From Acinetobacter baumannii (GTDB lineage Bacteria; Pseudomonadota; Gammaproteobacteria; Pseudomonadales; Moraxellaceae): a stretch of DNA of 64,000 nt. The notes below the pieces were generated by a model. It searched no databases, was not told the DNA's origin, and saw only the letters and a program-made list of their open reading frames with translations. The position numbers and the translations under genes were made by a program. Below are positions 27,254 through 36,711 of this stretch, piece after piece. The stretch lies in NCBI RefSeq assembly GCF_009759685.1, contig NZ_CP046654.1, positions 682,001 to 746,000 of the forward strand, read 5' to 3'. How positions within the stretch are numbered: the stretch's first letter is position 1; each line of letters begins with the position of its first letter.

Positions 27254-27508
27254 ATGTCCGATAAAAATTCTTCCGAATCAGCAATTTTAGGCTGGAAATT
27301 TGTTCTAATCGTCGGTGTTTTAAGTGCGATCTTCCTTGGCTTTTTCTATTTAGCAATGAGTAATGAGCCTGACTATATGCCAGGAGCACAACGCAAAGCT
27401 CAACAGCATGAAATGCAGCAAAAAGCTGAGAAATCAACAGATCAGCAAACTCAGCATGACAATATGCCTGAAATGGACATGCAAGAACATCAGCATTCAC
27501 ATCAGTAA
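27254..27508 (+). CDS. Small single-pass membrane protein with a Met/His-rich tail
   Basis: 84 residues from ATG 27254 (MSDKNSSES); the frame is open further up but the ATG fits best. One transmembrane helix (FVLIVGVLSAIFLGFFYLAM) is followed by a polar tail that becomes rich in Gln, Met and His (DNMPEMDMQEHQHSHQ). Such tails can bind copper or other metals, but I recognise no family. The patatin gene starts 15 bases downstream, so the two are probably co-transcribed. Function unknown. Confidence 0.75.
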   Translation: MSDKNSSESAILGWKFVLIVGVLSAIFLGFFYLAMSNEPDYMPGAQRKAQQHEMQQKAEKSTDQQTQHDNMPEMDMQEHQHSHQ

Positions 27509-27523
27509 TCAGATATTTTTCAA

Positions 27524-28384
27524 ATGACAGATTTTTCTCGCAATGCACTGGTTGTAGAAGGTGGAGGCATGCGTGGTGCCTTTACCAGTGGTGTACTTGA
27601 TGCTTTTCTACAACAACGGTTCAACCCTTTTGATTTATATGTAGGCGTATCTTCTGGTTCGACCAATGTAGCTAACTACCTGGCAGGCCAACAGGGTCGC
27701 ACCTTAACCTTCTATATTGATCATTCACTACGTCCTGAATTTATCGATTACAAACGCTTCTTTAAAGGTGGTGATTTACTCGATTTAAAATGGATGTGGG
27801 AAATTGGCGAGCAAGAACATCCTCTCGATCAACAGAGCCTTTTTGCCAAAAATCCAGATTTTTATATGGTATTGACGCATGCTAAAACTGGTCATGCTGA
27901 GTATCTTCGTGCTGGTAAAGATAATTTGCTAAATGCACTGCGTGCTTCTAGCTCAATTCCGGTTTTAACTCGTCATCCCGTCGATATTATGGGTGAACCC
28001 TACTTTGATGGCGGCGTTGCAGATGCTCTACCCGTTCGCTGGGCGGCTCAGCAAAGTGGTGTCAAAAAGCTATTAGTTTTACGTACTCGTCCGAAGAACT
28101 ATTTTAAAGCCAGTAGCCGAGGCGACCAATTCCTTGCGAAATATGCTTTTAAACACCATTATGGTTTTGCAAATAGTTTGCGTAACCGCTGTGCCCGTTA
28201 TAATGCTTCAGTTGAATTTGTTCGTAGCAGTAACCCAGAACAGCAAATTTTAGAGGTATGTCCACCGCCTCTTAAAAATATGGCAGGGCGTTTAACGACA
28301 AATCCGAAAAAGCTTCGTTACAGTTATGAAGTTGGTTTGGAAACAGGCTTACAAGCCATCGAAAACTGGAATGCGATGAAGTAG
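27524..28384 (+). CDS. Patatin-like phospholipase family protein (YjjU-like)
   Basis: 286 residues, a serine hydrolase with the patatin Ser-Asp dyad. The oxyanion-hole segment VVEGGGMRGAFTSGVL comes first, the nucleophile elbow GVSSGS gives Ser43, and the dyad Asp is in YFDGGVADALPV. The rest resembles E. coli YjjU, a predicted esterase of unknown substrate. There is no signal peptide, so action on cytoplasmic or inner-leaflet lipids is likely. It is convergent with a GNAT gene; their ends share a perfect hairpin. Confidence 0.9.
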   Translation: MTDFSRNALVVEGGGMRGAFTSGVLDAFLQQRFNPFDLYVGVSSGSTNVANYLAGQQGRTLTFYIDHSLRPEFIDYKRFFKGGDLLDLKWMWEIGEQEHPLDQQSLFAKNPDFYMVLTHAKTGHAEYLRAGKDNLLNALRASSSIPVLTRHPVDIMGEPYFDGGVADALPVRWAAQQSGVKKLLVLRTRPKNYFKASSRGDQFLAKYAFKHHYGFANSLRNRCARYNASVEFVRSSNPEQQILEVCPPPLKNMAGRLTTNPKKLRYSYEVGLETGLQAIENWNAMK

Positions 28385-28388
28385 TTCA

Positions 28389-28420
28389 AAGTTGAGATTT
28401 CTAAAAAGGAATCTCAACTT
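28389..28420. terminator. Hairpin between the patatin and GNAT genes
   Basis: Perfect 11-bp stem AAGTTGAGATT (28389-28399) with AATCTCAACTT (28410-28420). The right arm includes the GNAT stop codon. T-runs are weak. Confidence 0.6.
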
Positions 28421-28833
28421 AACGCTAAAGTCATATCAATATGTGGAATACCACAGTCTTGGTACACTTCACCCTGCACTTTGAAACCTAAAGCTTCGTA
28501 AAAAGCCGTCACATAGGTTTGCGCGGAAAGCTTTAAATAAGGCAATTTATGTTGGCGCGCATATTCAATAATATGCTGCATTAGAATTTTACCTATACCC
28601 TGCTTTCGATAAAGCATTAAAACAGCAACACGCCCTACGCTATGCTGTGGCAACAAACGTGCTGTAGCGATAGGCTGCTCTTTGTCATACATCATAAAGT
28701 GCACAGCAGTGCTGTCGAAATCATCCCATTCATCTTTGGGCGCAATGCCTTGCTCTTGAATAAAGACTTGTTCACGGATGTATTTTGCAGCTTCCTCAAA
28801 CTGCGTCCAACTACCCGCTATAACTTTATACAT
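28414..28833 (-). CDS. GNAT-family N-acetyltransferase (ElaA/YjcF-like)
   Basis: 139 residues, single GNAT domain. The acetyl-CoA pyrophosphate loop is seen as VLMLYRKQGIGKILM (R-x2-x-G-x-G pattern), followed by the typical LKLSAQTYVTAFYEALGF strand-helix. N-terminal VFIQEQGIAPKDEWDDFD resembles the ElaA/YjcF subgroup. The acceptor is unknown. The methyltransferase gene upstream ends 12 bases before this ATG, so they are co-transcribed. Confidence 0.85.
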   Translation of the reverse strand: MYKVIAGSWTQFEEAAKYIREQVFIQEQGIAPKDEWDDFDSTAVHFMMYDKEQPIATARLLPQHSVGRVAVLMLYRKQGIGKILMQHIIEYARQHKLPYLKLSAQTYVTAFYEALGFKVQGEVYQDCGIPHIDMTLALS

Positions 28834-28845
28834 CCACTCACCTTC

Positions 28846-30084
28846 CTAGCATTTGCAGCCAATATTTTCGATCGGCAGCTGGTCTTGTAATAACAATTCC
28901 AAAGTCTGTTTTTTAATTCCATACATTTCTTTCAATGCTTGAATTTGAGCCATAATCTTGGCATCAGGTTGTGTCACGTTTTTGCGTTTAGTCGCCAAAA
29001 TCATTTTATTTTTACTGGTGTGTTCAAGCGATACAAACTCAAAAACTTTAGTTTCATAACCATATGCTTTTAAAAGTAACGCACGTAAGGTATCGGTCAA
29101 CATCTCGGCTTGTTGTCCCGCATGAATACCAAACTGTAGCATGGGTTGTAAAACTTCAGGACTATGTAGTTGTGGACGCAACTCTTTGTGACAGCATGGC
29201 GCGCACATAATCATCGAAGCGTTTAAACGAATTCCTGTATGAATAGCAAAGTCAGTCGCAATATCACACGCGTGTAAGGCAATCATAACGTCCAGCTTTT
29301 CCGGTTGATAACTACGAACGTCACCTTCAAAAAAGTCTAAATGATTAAAATGTACTTTTTCTGCAACGTTCTGGCAAAACTCCACTAAGTTACGGCGCAG
29401 CTCTACACCAGTAATGAGCGGAACCTTTTGTTGTTCTTGTAAATAATCATACAAGGCAAAAGTTAAATACCCTTTTCCTGAACCAAAATCGACAATATTT
29501 AACTCTTTTTGCTCAGCATCAATTTGTTCGTATGCACTCGCAAAAATTTCGATAAATTTATTAATCTGTTTCCATTTACGAGCCATGCTTGGAATGATTT
29601 GAGCTTTCTCATCGGTAATGCCAAGCTCTTTTAAAAATGCACTACCCTGCTGTACATAACGCTGTTTCTCACGATCATGCGCTTGTACAGTTGGAACGGT
29701 AGTCACGCTGTGTTTTTTACCCATATTAAGCATGGCTTTTTTCTTATTTTTTTTAAGCTGGATTTCTTGATGAGTGGAAAATAAATTCGCTTGTTTGCAT
29801 TGCGTAATCAGCACAGCAATCTGTTCTAAGCCATCTTCGAATGAATAATTTTTAGTCACATCTTGGGTAGTATGATGATATAGCGCGGAAAGTTGTTTTT
29901 TTCCATGTAGCTCCACAACACGGAAAGTAATTTTTTCCAGCTGTGTCAACTCTCCTTTATATTGGCTCAAAATCAAACGTTCAAAAGTCTGCTGATCAAG
30001 CATTTGTTTGATTTCATGAAAGAATTGCTGTTCTTGCTCAAAGGAGAAAACCGACACTGATATACCTAAAAAATGGTGACTCAT
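28846..30084 (-). CDS. Class I SAM-dependent methyltransferase (Methyltransf_32 / GSTCD-like)
   Basis: 412 residues. The Rossmann SAM-binding motif IVDFGSGKGYLTFALYDYL comes about mid-protein, then TGVELRRNLVEFC (acidic motif II), LDVMIALHACDIATD and MCAPCCHKELRPQL, a Cys-rich signature of this family, possibly involved in catalysis or in metal binding. The basic N-terminal half contains KKNKKKAMLNMGKKH. Likely an RNA methyltransferase from composition, but the substrate has not been deduced from sequence. The C-terminus IENIGCKC also has two cysteines. It is divergent from the hemolysin-III-like gene. Confidence 0.82.
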   Translation of the reverse strand: MSHHFLGISVSVFSFEQEQQFFHEIKQMLDQQTFERLILSQYKGELTQLEKITFRVVELHGKKQLSALYHHTTQDVTKNYSFEDGLEQIAVLITQCKQANLFSTHQEIQLKKNKKKAMLNMGKKHSVTTVPTVQAHDREKQRYVQQGSAFLKELGITDEKAQIIPSMARKWKQINKFIEIFASAYEQIDAEQKELNIVDFGSGKGYLTFALYDYLQEQQKVPLITGVELRRNLVEFCQNVAEKVHFNHLDFFEGDVRSYQPEKLDVMIALHACDIATDFAIHTGIRLNASMIMCAPCCHKELRPQLHSPEVLQPMLQFGIHAGQQAEMLTDTLRALLLKAYGYETKVFEFVSLEHTSKNKMILATKRKNVTQPDAKIMAQIQALKEMYGIKKQTLELLLQDQLPIENIGCKC

Positions 30085-30183
30085 ATAAAGTGAAAGTTTA
30101 AAGGGTATAGGATGAAAAATAAAATAACTTTACGACTGTTTTGTATTTCTATACATTTGTATTTTTAATCAAAAAATAAACTT

Positions 30184-30825
30184 ATGAGTAAATCGGTGTT
30201 AGAAACCTACGACCCAAAAGAAGAACTTTTTAATGCCTACAGCCATGGCGCTGGTGTGGTTATGGCAGTAATTGCCTCTGTCTTTTTAATTATAAAAGGA
30301 TCTTATCTTTCCACTGCCCAGTGGATAGGTTTATGGGTATATGCTTTTAGCTTAATTCTCGTGTTTACTAGTTCGACTCTCTATCATTTTGCACAAACAC
30401 AAAATTTACGTTACTGGTATAAAAAACTCGATCACACGGCTATTTATTATTTAATTGCTGGAACATATACCCCGTTCTTAAGTATTGCTATACCTACACA
30501 AAAAGCTCATATTTTACTTATTGCGCTCTGGAGCATTGCTGCAATTGGTACACTTTTCAAGTTAGTTTTTATTCACCGTTTTCAGAAAATTTCGCTACTT
30601 GCTTATGTTCTTATGGGTTGGCTTGCCGTTTTTGTAATGGATGATATGCGAACCTATTTAAGCAAAGATACTTTGATGTTATTGATTACTGGAGGTTTAG
30701 CTTACACCGTTGGAGCATTGTTTTACGCGTTAAAAAAGGTAAGATATACCCATGCGATATGGCATATTTTTGTGCTTTTAGGTGCAGGTGCACACTTTCT
30801 TGCTATCTATTGGTACGTTGTTTAG
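30184..30825 (+). CDS. Hemolysin III / PAQR family membrane protein (YqfA-like)
   Basis: 213 residues with seven predicted transmembrane helices. The metal-site residues of the PAQR superfamily are visible: SSTLYHF in TM2, KKLDHTAIYYLIAGTYTP in TM3, and HAIWHIFVLLGAGAH in TM7, giving Ser/Asp/His ligands. The name 'hemolysin' is historical; the E. coli relative YqfA is linked to membrane lipid metabolism. Actual function is unknown. It stands as a single gene. Confidence 0.88.
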   Translation: MSKSVLETYDPKEELFNAYSHGAGVVMAVIASVFLIIKGSYLSTAQWIGLWVYAFSLILVFTSSTLYHFAQTQNLRYWYKKLDHTAIYYLIAGTYTPFLSIAIPTQKAHILLIALWSIAAIGTLFKLVFIHRFQKISLLAYVLMGWLAVFVMDDMRTYLSKDTLMLLITGGLAYTVGALFYALKKVRYTHAIWHIFVLLGAGAHFLAIYWYVV

Positions 30826-30959
30826 TCCATTTTTCACTCATATTCAGTGATCCTGAAAGAGTCATGGATGATGTTCTTTCACGCTATTCTTTTAAGAAAA
30901 ATATGCCTTTAAAGAGAATAGTAAATTAAAAATAAATTTTAACTGATATAAGGACTTAT

Positions 30960-32270
30960 ATGGAGTCAACCTCTGCGACTGCTGCTCCTGTAGTAGCCAC
31001 CAATTCGAAAACACGGGTTTTGTTTGCAAGTTTAGTCGGTACAACCATTGAGTTCTTCGACTTTTATATCTATGCAACTGCTGCCGTTATCATTTTTCCA
31101 CACCTATTTTTCCCTGCCAGTAGTGGTAGTGCCGCAGTCTTACAATCACTTGCAACTTTTGCAATCGCCTTTATTGCCCGTCCTATCGGTGCAGCACTAT
31201 TTGGGCATTTAGGAGATCGTATAGGTCGTAAAGCAACATTGGTGGCAGCATTGCTCACTATGGGTATCTCAACCGTATGTATTGGCTTATTACCAACCTA
31301 TGCTCAGATTGGAATTGTTGCACCGTTATTGCTCGCCTTATGCCGTTTAGGACAAGGCTTAGGCTTAGGTGGTGAATGGAGTGGTGCGGTTTTACTTGCT
31401 ACAGAAAATGCACCTGAAGGCAAACGTGCATGGTATGGCATGTTCCCTCAACTTGGCGCACCTATCGGTTTTATTTTAGCAACTGGTTCTTTTTTACTTC
31501 TAAGTGCTGCTATTCCTGAGCAAGCATTCATGCAATGGGGCTGGCGTATTCCTTTTATTGCAAGTGCTGTCTTGGTTATTGTTGGCTTATACATTCGTTT
31601 AAAACTTCATGAGACCCCTGCTTTCCAGAAGGTTTTAGATAAGCAAAAAGAAGTTAATATTCCATTTAAAGAAGTGGTGACAAAACACACGGGCAAACTT
31701 ATTCTCGGTACAATTGCAGCAATCTGTACCTTCGTTGTGTTTTATTTAACTACAGTATTCGCACTTAACTGGGGAACAACCAAACTAGGCTATGCGCGTG
31801 GTGAGTTCTTAGAACTTCAACTGTTTGCAACCCTTTGCTTTGCAGCCTTTATCCCTCTTTCTGCCATTTTTGCAGAAAAATTTGGCCGTAAAGCTACTTC
31901 TATTGGTGTATGTATTGCTGCTGCAATTTTCGGACTGTTTTTCTCTAGTATGTTAGAGTCTGGAAACACACTCATTGTGTTTTTGTTCTTGTGTACTGGC
32001 TTATCAATTATGGGCTTGACCTATGGTCCAATTGGTACTGTCCTTTCAGAAATTTTCCCAACCTCAGTACGTTATACGGGTTCAGCTTTAACGTTTAACT
32101 TGGCTGGTATTTTTGGTGCTTCTTTTGCACCGCTTATTGCAACTAAACTTGCTGAAACATATGGTTTATATGCAGTTGGTTATTATCTTACAGCAGCATC
32201 ACTTTTATCATTAATCGCGTTTTTATTAATACGCGAAACAAAAAATGTAGATGTAAATAATCAGATTTAA
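30960..32270 (+). CDS. MFS transporter, metabolite:H+ symporter (MHS) family
   Basis: 436 residues with 12 transmembrane helices. The MHS hallmarks are there: TTIEFFDFYIYATAAVIIFP at TM1, the cytoplasmic loop GHLGDRIGRKATL, and GLGLGGEWSGAVLLATENAP in TM4-5. It is closest in my memory to E. coli YhjE; relatives carry shikimate, proline/betaine, citrate or alpha-ketoglutarate. The sequence does not settle the substrate. Monocistronic, ended by a strong terminator shared with the next convergent gene. Confidence 0.88.
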   Translation: MESTSATAAPVVATNSKTRVLFASLVGTTIEFFDFYIYATAAVIIFPHLFFPASSGSAAVLQSLATFAIAFIARPIGAALFGHLGDRIGRKATLVAALLTMGISTVCIGLLPTYAQIGIVAPLLLALCRLGQGLGLGGEWSGAVLLATENAPEGKRAWYGMFPQLGAPIGFILATGSFLLLSAAIPEQAFMQWGWRIPFIASAVLVIVGLYIRLKLHETPAFQKVLDKQKEVNIPFKEVVTKHTGKLILGTIAAICTFVVFYLTTVFALNWGTTKLGYARGEFLELQLFATLCFAAFIPLSAIFAEKFGRKATSIGVCIAAAIFGLFFSSMLESGNTLIVFLFLCTGLSIMGLTYGPIGTVLSEIFPTSVRYTGSALTFNLAGIFGASFAPLIATKLAETYGLYAVGYYLTAASLLSLIAFLLIRETKNVDVNNQI

Positions 32271-32292
32271 ATATTTTCAAACACCCTGATAT

Positions 32293-32325
32293 AAAAAAGC
32301 CGGTTCAAAATTGACCGGCTTTTTT
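32293..32325. terminator. Bidirectional terminator
   Basis: A-run plus AGCCGGT (32299-32305) pairs with ACCGGCT plus T-run (32314-32325). Serves the MHS transporter and the convergent secreted-protein gene. Confidence 0.9.
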
Positions 32326-32336
32326 ATATATAGAAC

Positions 32337-32780
32337 TTAGTTCAATGATGCAGGATTTGCAGGTGTAACACTGTTTGGTACAGCTGGGGCAGTTACATTA
32401 TTCGCTGCAACTGCTGCCGCACCAGCAACAGCAGCTTCACCAATTAATGCAACTTTTGCTTTTTCTTGGCTCTTTGGAGATAGAGCTGGGTTACTTGCAA
32501 CAATACGGTTAATATTTGCAGAGTTTGCTGGAGCGATCGCAGCAGTTTGTAAAATGATTGGGCGATTACCAGTGTTACCCAATGTGTAACGAATACCTGT
32601 ACGAGGGCTAATCACCGTCGTATTTTCTTGTTTCACTACAGCCTGAGCCGAAGTTGGGCCTTTTGCCGCAAGTACTTTATCAACCGTTGTGGTTTGAGGG
32701 GCTGAAGCTGTTTCTGCTGCGAAAACAAAACTTGGCACAGCAAGAACAGTTAAAAATAAAGGTTGTAATACTTTTTTCAT
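32337..32780 (-). CDS. Secreted Ala-rich protein of unknown function
   Basis: 147 residues from ATG 32780, with GGAAAG upstream. A signal peptide (KKVLQPLFLTVLAVPSFVFA) is followed by a mature part rich in Ala, Val, Asn, Pro and Thr. There are no cysteines and no recognisable domain; VISPRTGIRYTLGNTGNRP is the most structured-looking segment. The C-terminal third (AAVAGAAAVAANNVTAPAVP) is low complexity. Likely periplasmic. It lies downstream of secA but is separated from it by a terminator. I cannot assign a function. Confidence 0.75.
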   Translation of the reverse strand: MKKVLQPLFLTVLAVPSFVFAAETASAPQTTTVDKVLAAKGPTSAQAVVKQENTTVISPRTGIRYTLGNTGNRPIILQTAAIAPANSANINRIVASNPALSPKSQEKAKVALIGEAAVAGAAAVAANNVTAPAVPNSVTPANPASLN

Positions 32781-32869
32781 TGTCTTTCCAACATACACTC
32801 TGGATGAGAAGTAAATAGCATTTAATGCTTAAAACTGCAAACATTATTCACAGGCTTACTACAAACGAA

Positions 32870-32900
32870 AAAAAAGCAGAACAAACGTTCTGCTTTTTTT
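32870..32900 (-). terminator. Terminator after secA
   Basis: GCAGAAC (32876-32882), loop AAAC, GTTCTGC (32887-32893), with A/T runs on both sides. Ends secA on the minus strand. Confidence 0.9.
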
Positions 32901-32910
32901 ATAACACAAA

Positions 32911-35634
32911 TTAAATTTTGCCGTGACACTGTTTATATTTCAAACCAGAACCACATGGACATGGAGCATTACGACTTTCAGGTACAGGGAACGTTTGTTG
33001 TTCAGTAGCCGACTCATTAAGTGCTTCTTGAGAAGCGGTCACTTCACCTGTTAATCCATCCACATCATCATGTTCAAAAGAAAGCTTCATTGCTTCTGCT
33101 TGTTGCTGCTGTTGAGCTTCCATTTCTGCAAGCTCTTCTGGTGTTGGGATATGTACGCGAGACAGATCAGTTACAACATCAGTTTTAATTACACCCAGCA
33201 TGTTCACGAACAAGTTAAATGCTTCTTTTTTATATTCCTGCTCAGGATTTTTTTGCGCATAGCCACGTAAGTGGATACCTTGACGTAAATAATCCATTGC
33301 AGCCAAATGATCTTTCCAATGGCGATCAAGAGAATTTAAAACGAAATGACGCTCAAGCATTGCTGCCGATTCATCACCCATTTGTGCACGGCGCTGACGA
33401 TAACGCGCAATCACTTCATCACTGATGCGTTCAACCAAACCTTCTTCATCAAGACGTCGATCTTGTTCTAACCATTCTTGAACTGGTAGCTCAATACCTA
33501 AATCAATACGTAAAGCATTTTCTAAACCTTCCACATCCCATTGGTCATGGATTGACTCTGGTGGAATAAAGTTAGCAATCATCGCCTGCATTACTTCACG
33601 ATGCATTTCTTCAACGTATTCTTGTAAAGTATTTTCAGCTAAGATTTCGTCGCGTTGTGAATAAATGATCTTACGTTGTTCATTATTCACATCATCATAT
33701 TTAAGTAAGTTTTTACGAATATCGAAGTTACGTGCTTCAACTTTACGCTGCGCATTTTCGATAGAACGGCTTACCATTTTGTGTTCAATCGCTTCATCTT
33801 CTTTAAGCCCCATTGCACGCATCATGGCAACAACACGGTCGCCTGCGAAAATACGCATGAGGTCATCTTCAAGAGATAAATAGAAACGAGAAACACCAGG
33901 GTCACCCTGACGGCCCGCACGACCACGTAACTGGTTGTCAATACGGCGTGATTCATGGCGTTCAGAACCAATAATGTGCAAGCCACCTGCTTGCAATACA
34001 TCTTCATGGTCCTGTTCCCATTGCGCTTTTAGACGCGCTTCATCTTCAGGGGTAGGATTTTCAAGTTTGGCAAGTTTCGCTTTCCAGTTACCCCCAAGGA
34101 TAATATCTGTACCACGACCGGCCATGTTTGTTGCGATTGTTACTGCATTCGGGCTACCTGCCTGAGCAATAATGTCTGCTTCACGCTCATGTTGTTTTGC
34201 GTTCAAAACTTCATGATGAATACCAGCTTGCTTCAATTTAGACGATAGAATTTCACTGGCTTCAATCGTTGCCGTACCAATAAGAATCGGTGCAACACCC
34301 TGCTGACGAATATTCATAATTTCTTGAATAATCGCGTTATATTTACCATTACGGTTTAAGTAGATTAAATCGTTCTGGTCATTACGAATCATAGGTCGGT
34401 GTGTCGGAATAATAACGACGTCCAGACCATAAATTTCTTTCATTTCCGCAGCTTCAGTATCGGCAGTACCTGTCATACCTGAAAGCTTTTTATAAAGACG
34501 GAAATAGTTCTGGAAAGTAGTTGTTGCTAAAGTCTGGTTTTCAGGTTGAATAGCCAAACCTTCTTTCGCTTCAACTGCTTGGTGTAAGCCTTCTGACCAA
34601 CGACGGCCCGGCATGGTACGGCCAGTATGCTCATCAACAATAATGACTTCACCGTCATGAATAATATAGTGAACGTCGCGTTGGAATAGGAAGTGCGCAC
34701 GAATAGCCGCAGAAACATGGTGAACGAGGTTTAGATTTGTAGCTGAATATAAGCTTTCGCCTTCCGCTAACAAACCCATTTGAATAAGTTCTTGTTCTAC
34801 AGTTTCATAACCAATTTCAGTCATTTCAACTGAACGCTGCTTTTCATCAATCCAGAAATGTCCGCCATCGGCAACTTTTTCTTCTTTTTGCGGGCGTAAT
34901 TTTGGTGGAATCGTATTGATTGCAGTATAGAGGTGTGAAGAATCTTCACTTTGACCAGAAATAATTAATGGTGTACGCGCCTCATCAATCAAGATTGAGT
35001 CGACTTCATCGATAATGGCATAGTGCAAACCACGTTGTTTCTTTTCTGCTAAAGAAAACACCATGTTGTCACGCAAGTAGTCAAAACCAAATTCGTTATT
35101 GGTACCATAGGTAATATCAGCAAGATAGGCGGCTGCTTTTTCTGCTGGTTCTTGCATTGAATAAATTGTACCAATGCTTAGACCTAAAAATTCAAATAAA
35201 GGACGGTTTAACTCAGCATCACGTTGTGCCAAGTAATCGTTTACAGTAATTACATGAACGCCTTCACCACTTAATGCATTTAAATAACACGCTAAAGTAC
35301 CCATAAGGGTTTTACCTTCACCGGTACGCATTTCGGCAATTTTGCCTTCATGTAAGGTAATACCACCAATTAACTGGACATCGTAGTGGCGCATGCCCAT
35401 TACACGTTTTGCTGCCTCACGACAAACTGCAAACGCCTCAGGGAGTAACTTATCTAAACTTTCGCCATTATTATAACGTTGTTTGAATTCTGGAGTTTTT
35501 GCAGATAAGTCTGCATCGCTTAAAGCTGATATCGTCGGCTCGAGCGCATTGATTTGCTCAACAATTTTGCGCATGCGTTTGAGTTCACGCTCATTTTTTG
35601 TACCGAAGATACCTCCGATCAGACTTGCCAACAT
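32911..35634 (-). CDS. secA: Preprotein translocase ATPase SecA
   Basis: 907 residues from ATG 35634 ([11 protein letters not shown]), with AGAGAG upstream; a 10-residue extension to 35664 is not the normal start. SecA drives Sec-dependent export through SecYEG. Visible parts: Walker [32 protein letters not shown] (DEAD-like box), [16 protein letters not shown] and [20 protein letters not shown] (NBD2), the helical scaffold with [21 protein letters not shown], and the C-terminal zinc knuckle [14 protein letters not shown], which binds SecB. No secM precedes it; a folded leader element may. Confidence 0.98.
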   Translation of the reverse strand: MLASLIGGIFGTKNERELKRMRKIVEQINALEPTISALSDADLSAKTPEFKQRYNNGESLDKLLPEAFAVCREAAKRVMGMRHYDVQLIGGITLHEGKIAEMRTGEGKTLMGTLACYLNALSGEGVHVITVNDYLAQRDAELNRPLFEFLGLSIGTIYSMQEPAEKAAAYLADITYGTNNEFGFDYLRDNMVFSLAEKKQRGLHYAIIDEVDSILIDEARTPLIISGQSEDSSHLYTAINTIPPKLRPQKEEKVADGGHFWIDEKQRSVEMTEIGYETVEQELIQMGLLAEGESLYSATNLNLVHHVSAAIRAHFLFQRDVHYIIHDGEVIIVDEHTGRTMPGRRWSEGLHQAVEAKEGLAIQPENQTLATTTFQNYFRLYKKLSGMTGTADTEAAEMKEIYGLDVVIIPTHRPMIRNDQNDLIYLNRNGKYNAIIQEIMNIRQQGVAPILIGTATIEASEILSSKLKQAGIHHEVLNAKQHEREADIIAQAGSPNAVTIATNMAGRGTDIILGGNWKAKLAKLENPTPEDEARLKAQWEQDHEDVLQAGGLHIIGSERHESRRIDNQLRGRAGRQGDPGVSRFYLSLEDDLMRIFAGDRVVAMMRAMGLKEDEAIEHKMVSRSIENAQRKVEARNFDIRKNLLKYDDVNNEQRKIIYSQRDEILAENTLQEYVEEMHREVMQAMIANFIPPESIHDQWDVEGLENALRIDLGIELPVQEWLEQDRRLDEEGLVERISDEVIARYRQRRAQMGDESAAMLERHFVLNSLDRHWKDHLAAMDYLRQGIHLRGYAQKNPEQEYKKEAFNLFVNMLGVIKTDVVTDLSRVHIPTPEELAEMEAQQQQQAEAMKLSFEHDDVDGLTGEVTASQEALNESATEQQTFPVPESRNAPCPCGSGLKYKQCHGKI

Positions 35635-35695
35635 GGATAAACTCTCTAAATCTTGCTTGGTCAAATGAATAAATTTTTTCTCAGTCGTTTATTAT

Positions 35696-35806
35696 GGTGT
35701 CAGAAATTTGAAGTACAAGGGGTTTGCACAAAACCCATAAAAAAAATCTGATCATTAGACAAATGGTTTTACCCATTTTCTAAGCCCCTTTAAAGCATCT
35801 GACACC
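35696..35806 (-). promoter_or_regulatory. Structured element upstream of secA (candidate leader RNA)
   Basis: GGTGTCAGA (35696-35704) pairs with TCTGACACC (35798-35806); AAGGGG (35717-35722) can pair with CCCCTT (35785-35790). Inside are two hairpins: GGGTTT/AAACCC (35720-35725 with 35731-35736, competing with the inner stem) and TTAG..AAATGG / CCATTT..CTAA (35755-35782). It ends 61 bases before the secA ATG. On the minus strand it would form a branched 5' leader of 111 bases. Whether it is transcribed is unknown. Confidence 0.45.
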
Positions 35807-36041
35807 TAAAAACTCGACATTAATGCTCATCTATTGAGCACAACTTCCGAGAAATCTAATTTAGCAAATTTATCTTAAAGTTACATTGATTCAGCCCATA
35901 AATTCATATGTTTTGATCATATATATTTACACTTATATAAAAAGTTCATAATAAAATATAAAAACAATAATTTTAATAATAAATAAATTGCGGCATAGTC
36001 ATTTCAACATATAACAAATTTTAAGCAATTGAGGATTTATC
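35807..36041. other. Divergent secA / peroxiredoxin region
   Basis: TGCTCA (35824-35829) and TGAGCA (35835-35840) form an inverted repeat that may be an operator. From 35860 to 36040 the DNA is extremely AT-rich with no ORF; promoters for both genes should lie here but I cannot point to one box pair with confidence. Confidence 0.4.
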
Positions 36042-36683
36042 ATGACATTACGATTAGGCGACACAGCCCCTGATTTTCAACAAGAATCAAGCGAAGGCAC
36101 TATTAATTTTTATGATTTTCTAGGTGATAGTTGGGGCATTTTATTTTCACACCCGGCCGACTATACGCCAGTATGTACAACTGAATTGGGTTATACAGCA
36201 AAACTAAAAGATGAATTTGAAAAACGTAATGTTAAAGCAATTGCCTTATCTGTAGATGATGTAGAGTCGCACAAAGGCTGGATTAATGACATTAATGAAA
36301 CTCAAAATACAACAGTCAATTTTCCAATTATTGCTGACAAAGACCGCAAAGTATCTGAGCTATACGGTTTTATTCATCCCAATGCCAGTGAAACCCTTAC
36401 TGTTCGTTCTTTAGTGATTATTGACCCAAATAAAAAAGTTCGTCTAATCATCACCTACCCTGCTTCGACTGGTCGTAACTTTAATGAAGTCTTACGTGTT
36501 GTTGATTCATTACAATTAACCGATAAGCATAAAGTAGCTACACCAGCGAACTGGCAACAAGGTGAAGATGTGGTCATTGTCCCTTCTTTAAAAGATGAAG
36601 AGGAAATTAAACAACGCTTCCCTAAAGGTTATACTGCGGTGAAACCTTATTTACGCCTCACACCACAGCCTGAGCAAGATTAA
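36042..36683 (+). CDS. 1-Cys peroxiredoxin (Prx6-like)
   Basis: 213 residues; thiol peroxidase that reduces hydrogen peroxide and organic peroxides. The peroxidatic Cys45 is in HPADYTPVCTTELG. No resolving Cys is seen elsewhere, and the C-terminal extension (GYTAVKPYLRLTPQPEQD) is that of the Prx6 group, so recycling needs an external thiol. GAGG precedes the ATG. Divergent from secA. Its 3' flank carries a hairpin at the stop codon, then three 44-bp tandem repeats and only then a strong terminator (36925-36957). Confidence 0.93.
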   Translation: MTLRLGDTAPDFQQESSEGTINFYDFLGDSWGILFSHPADYTPVCTTELGYTAKLKDEFEKRNVKAIALSVDDVESHKGWINDINETQNTTVNFPIIADKDRKVSELYGFIHPNASETLTVRSLVIIDPNKKVRLIITYPASTGRNFNEVLRVVDSLQLTDKHKVATPANWQQGEDVVIVPSLKDEEEIKQRFPKGYTAVKPYLRLTPQPEQD

Positions 36684-36711
36684 AGCCTTTAACAAGGCTT
36701 TAATCGAAGCG

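Noticed and set aside
30184..30825. A hemolysin toxin
   Set aside because: The hemolysin III name is historical; the sequence is a PAQR-fold membrane protein with metal-site residues, with no toxin features.
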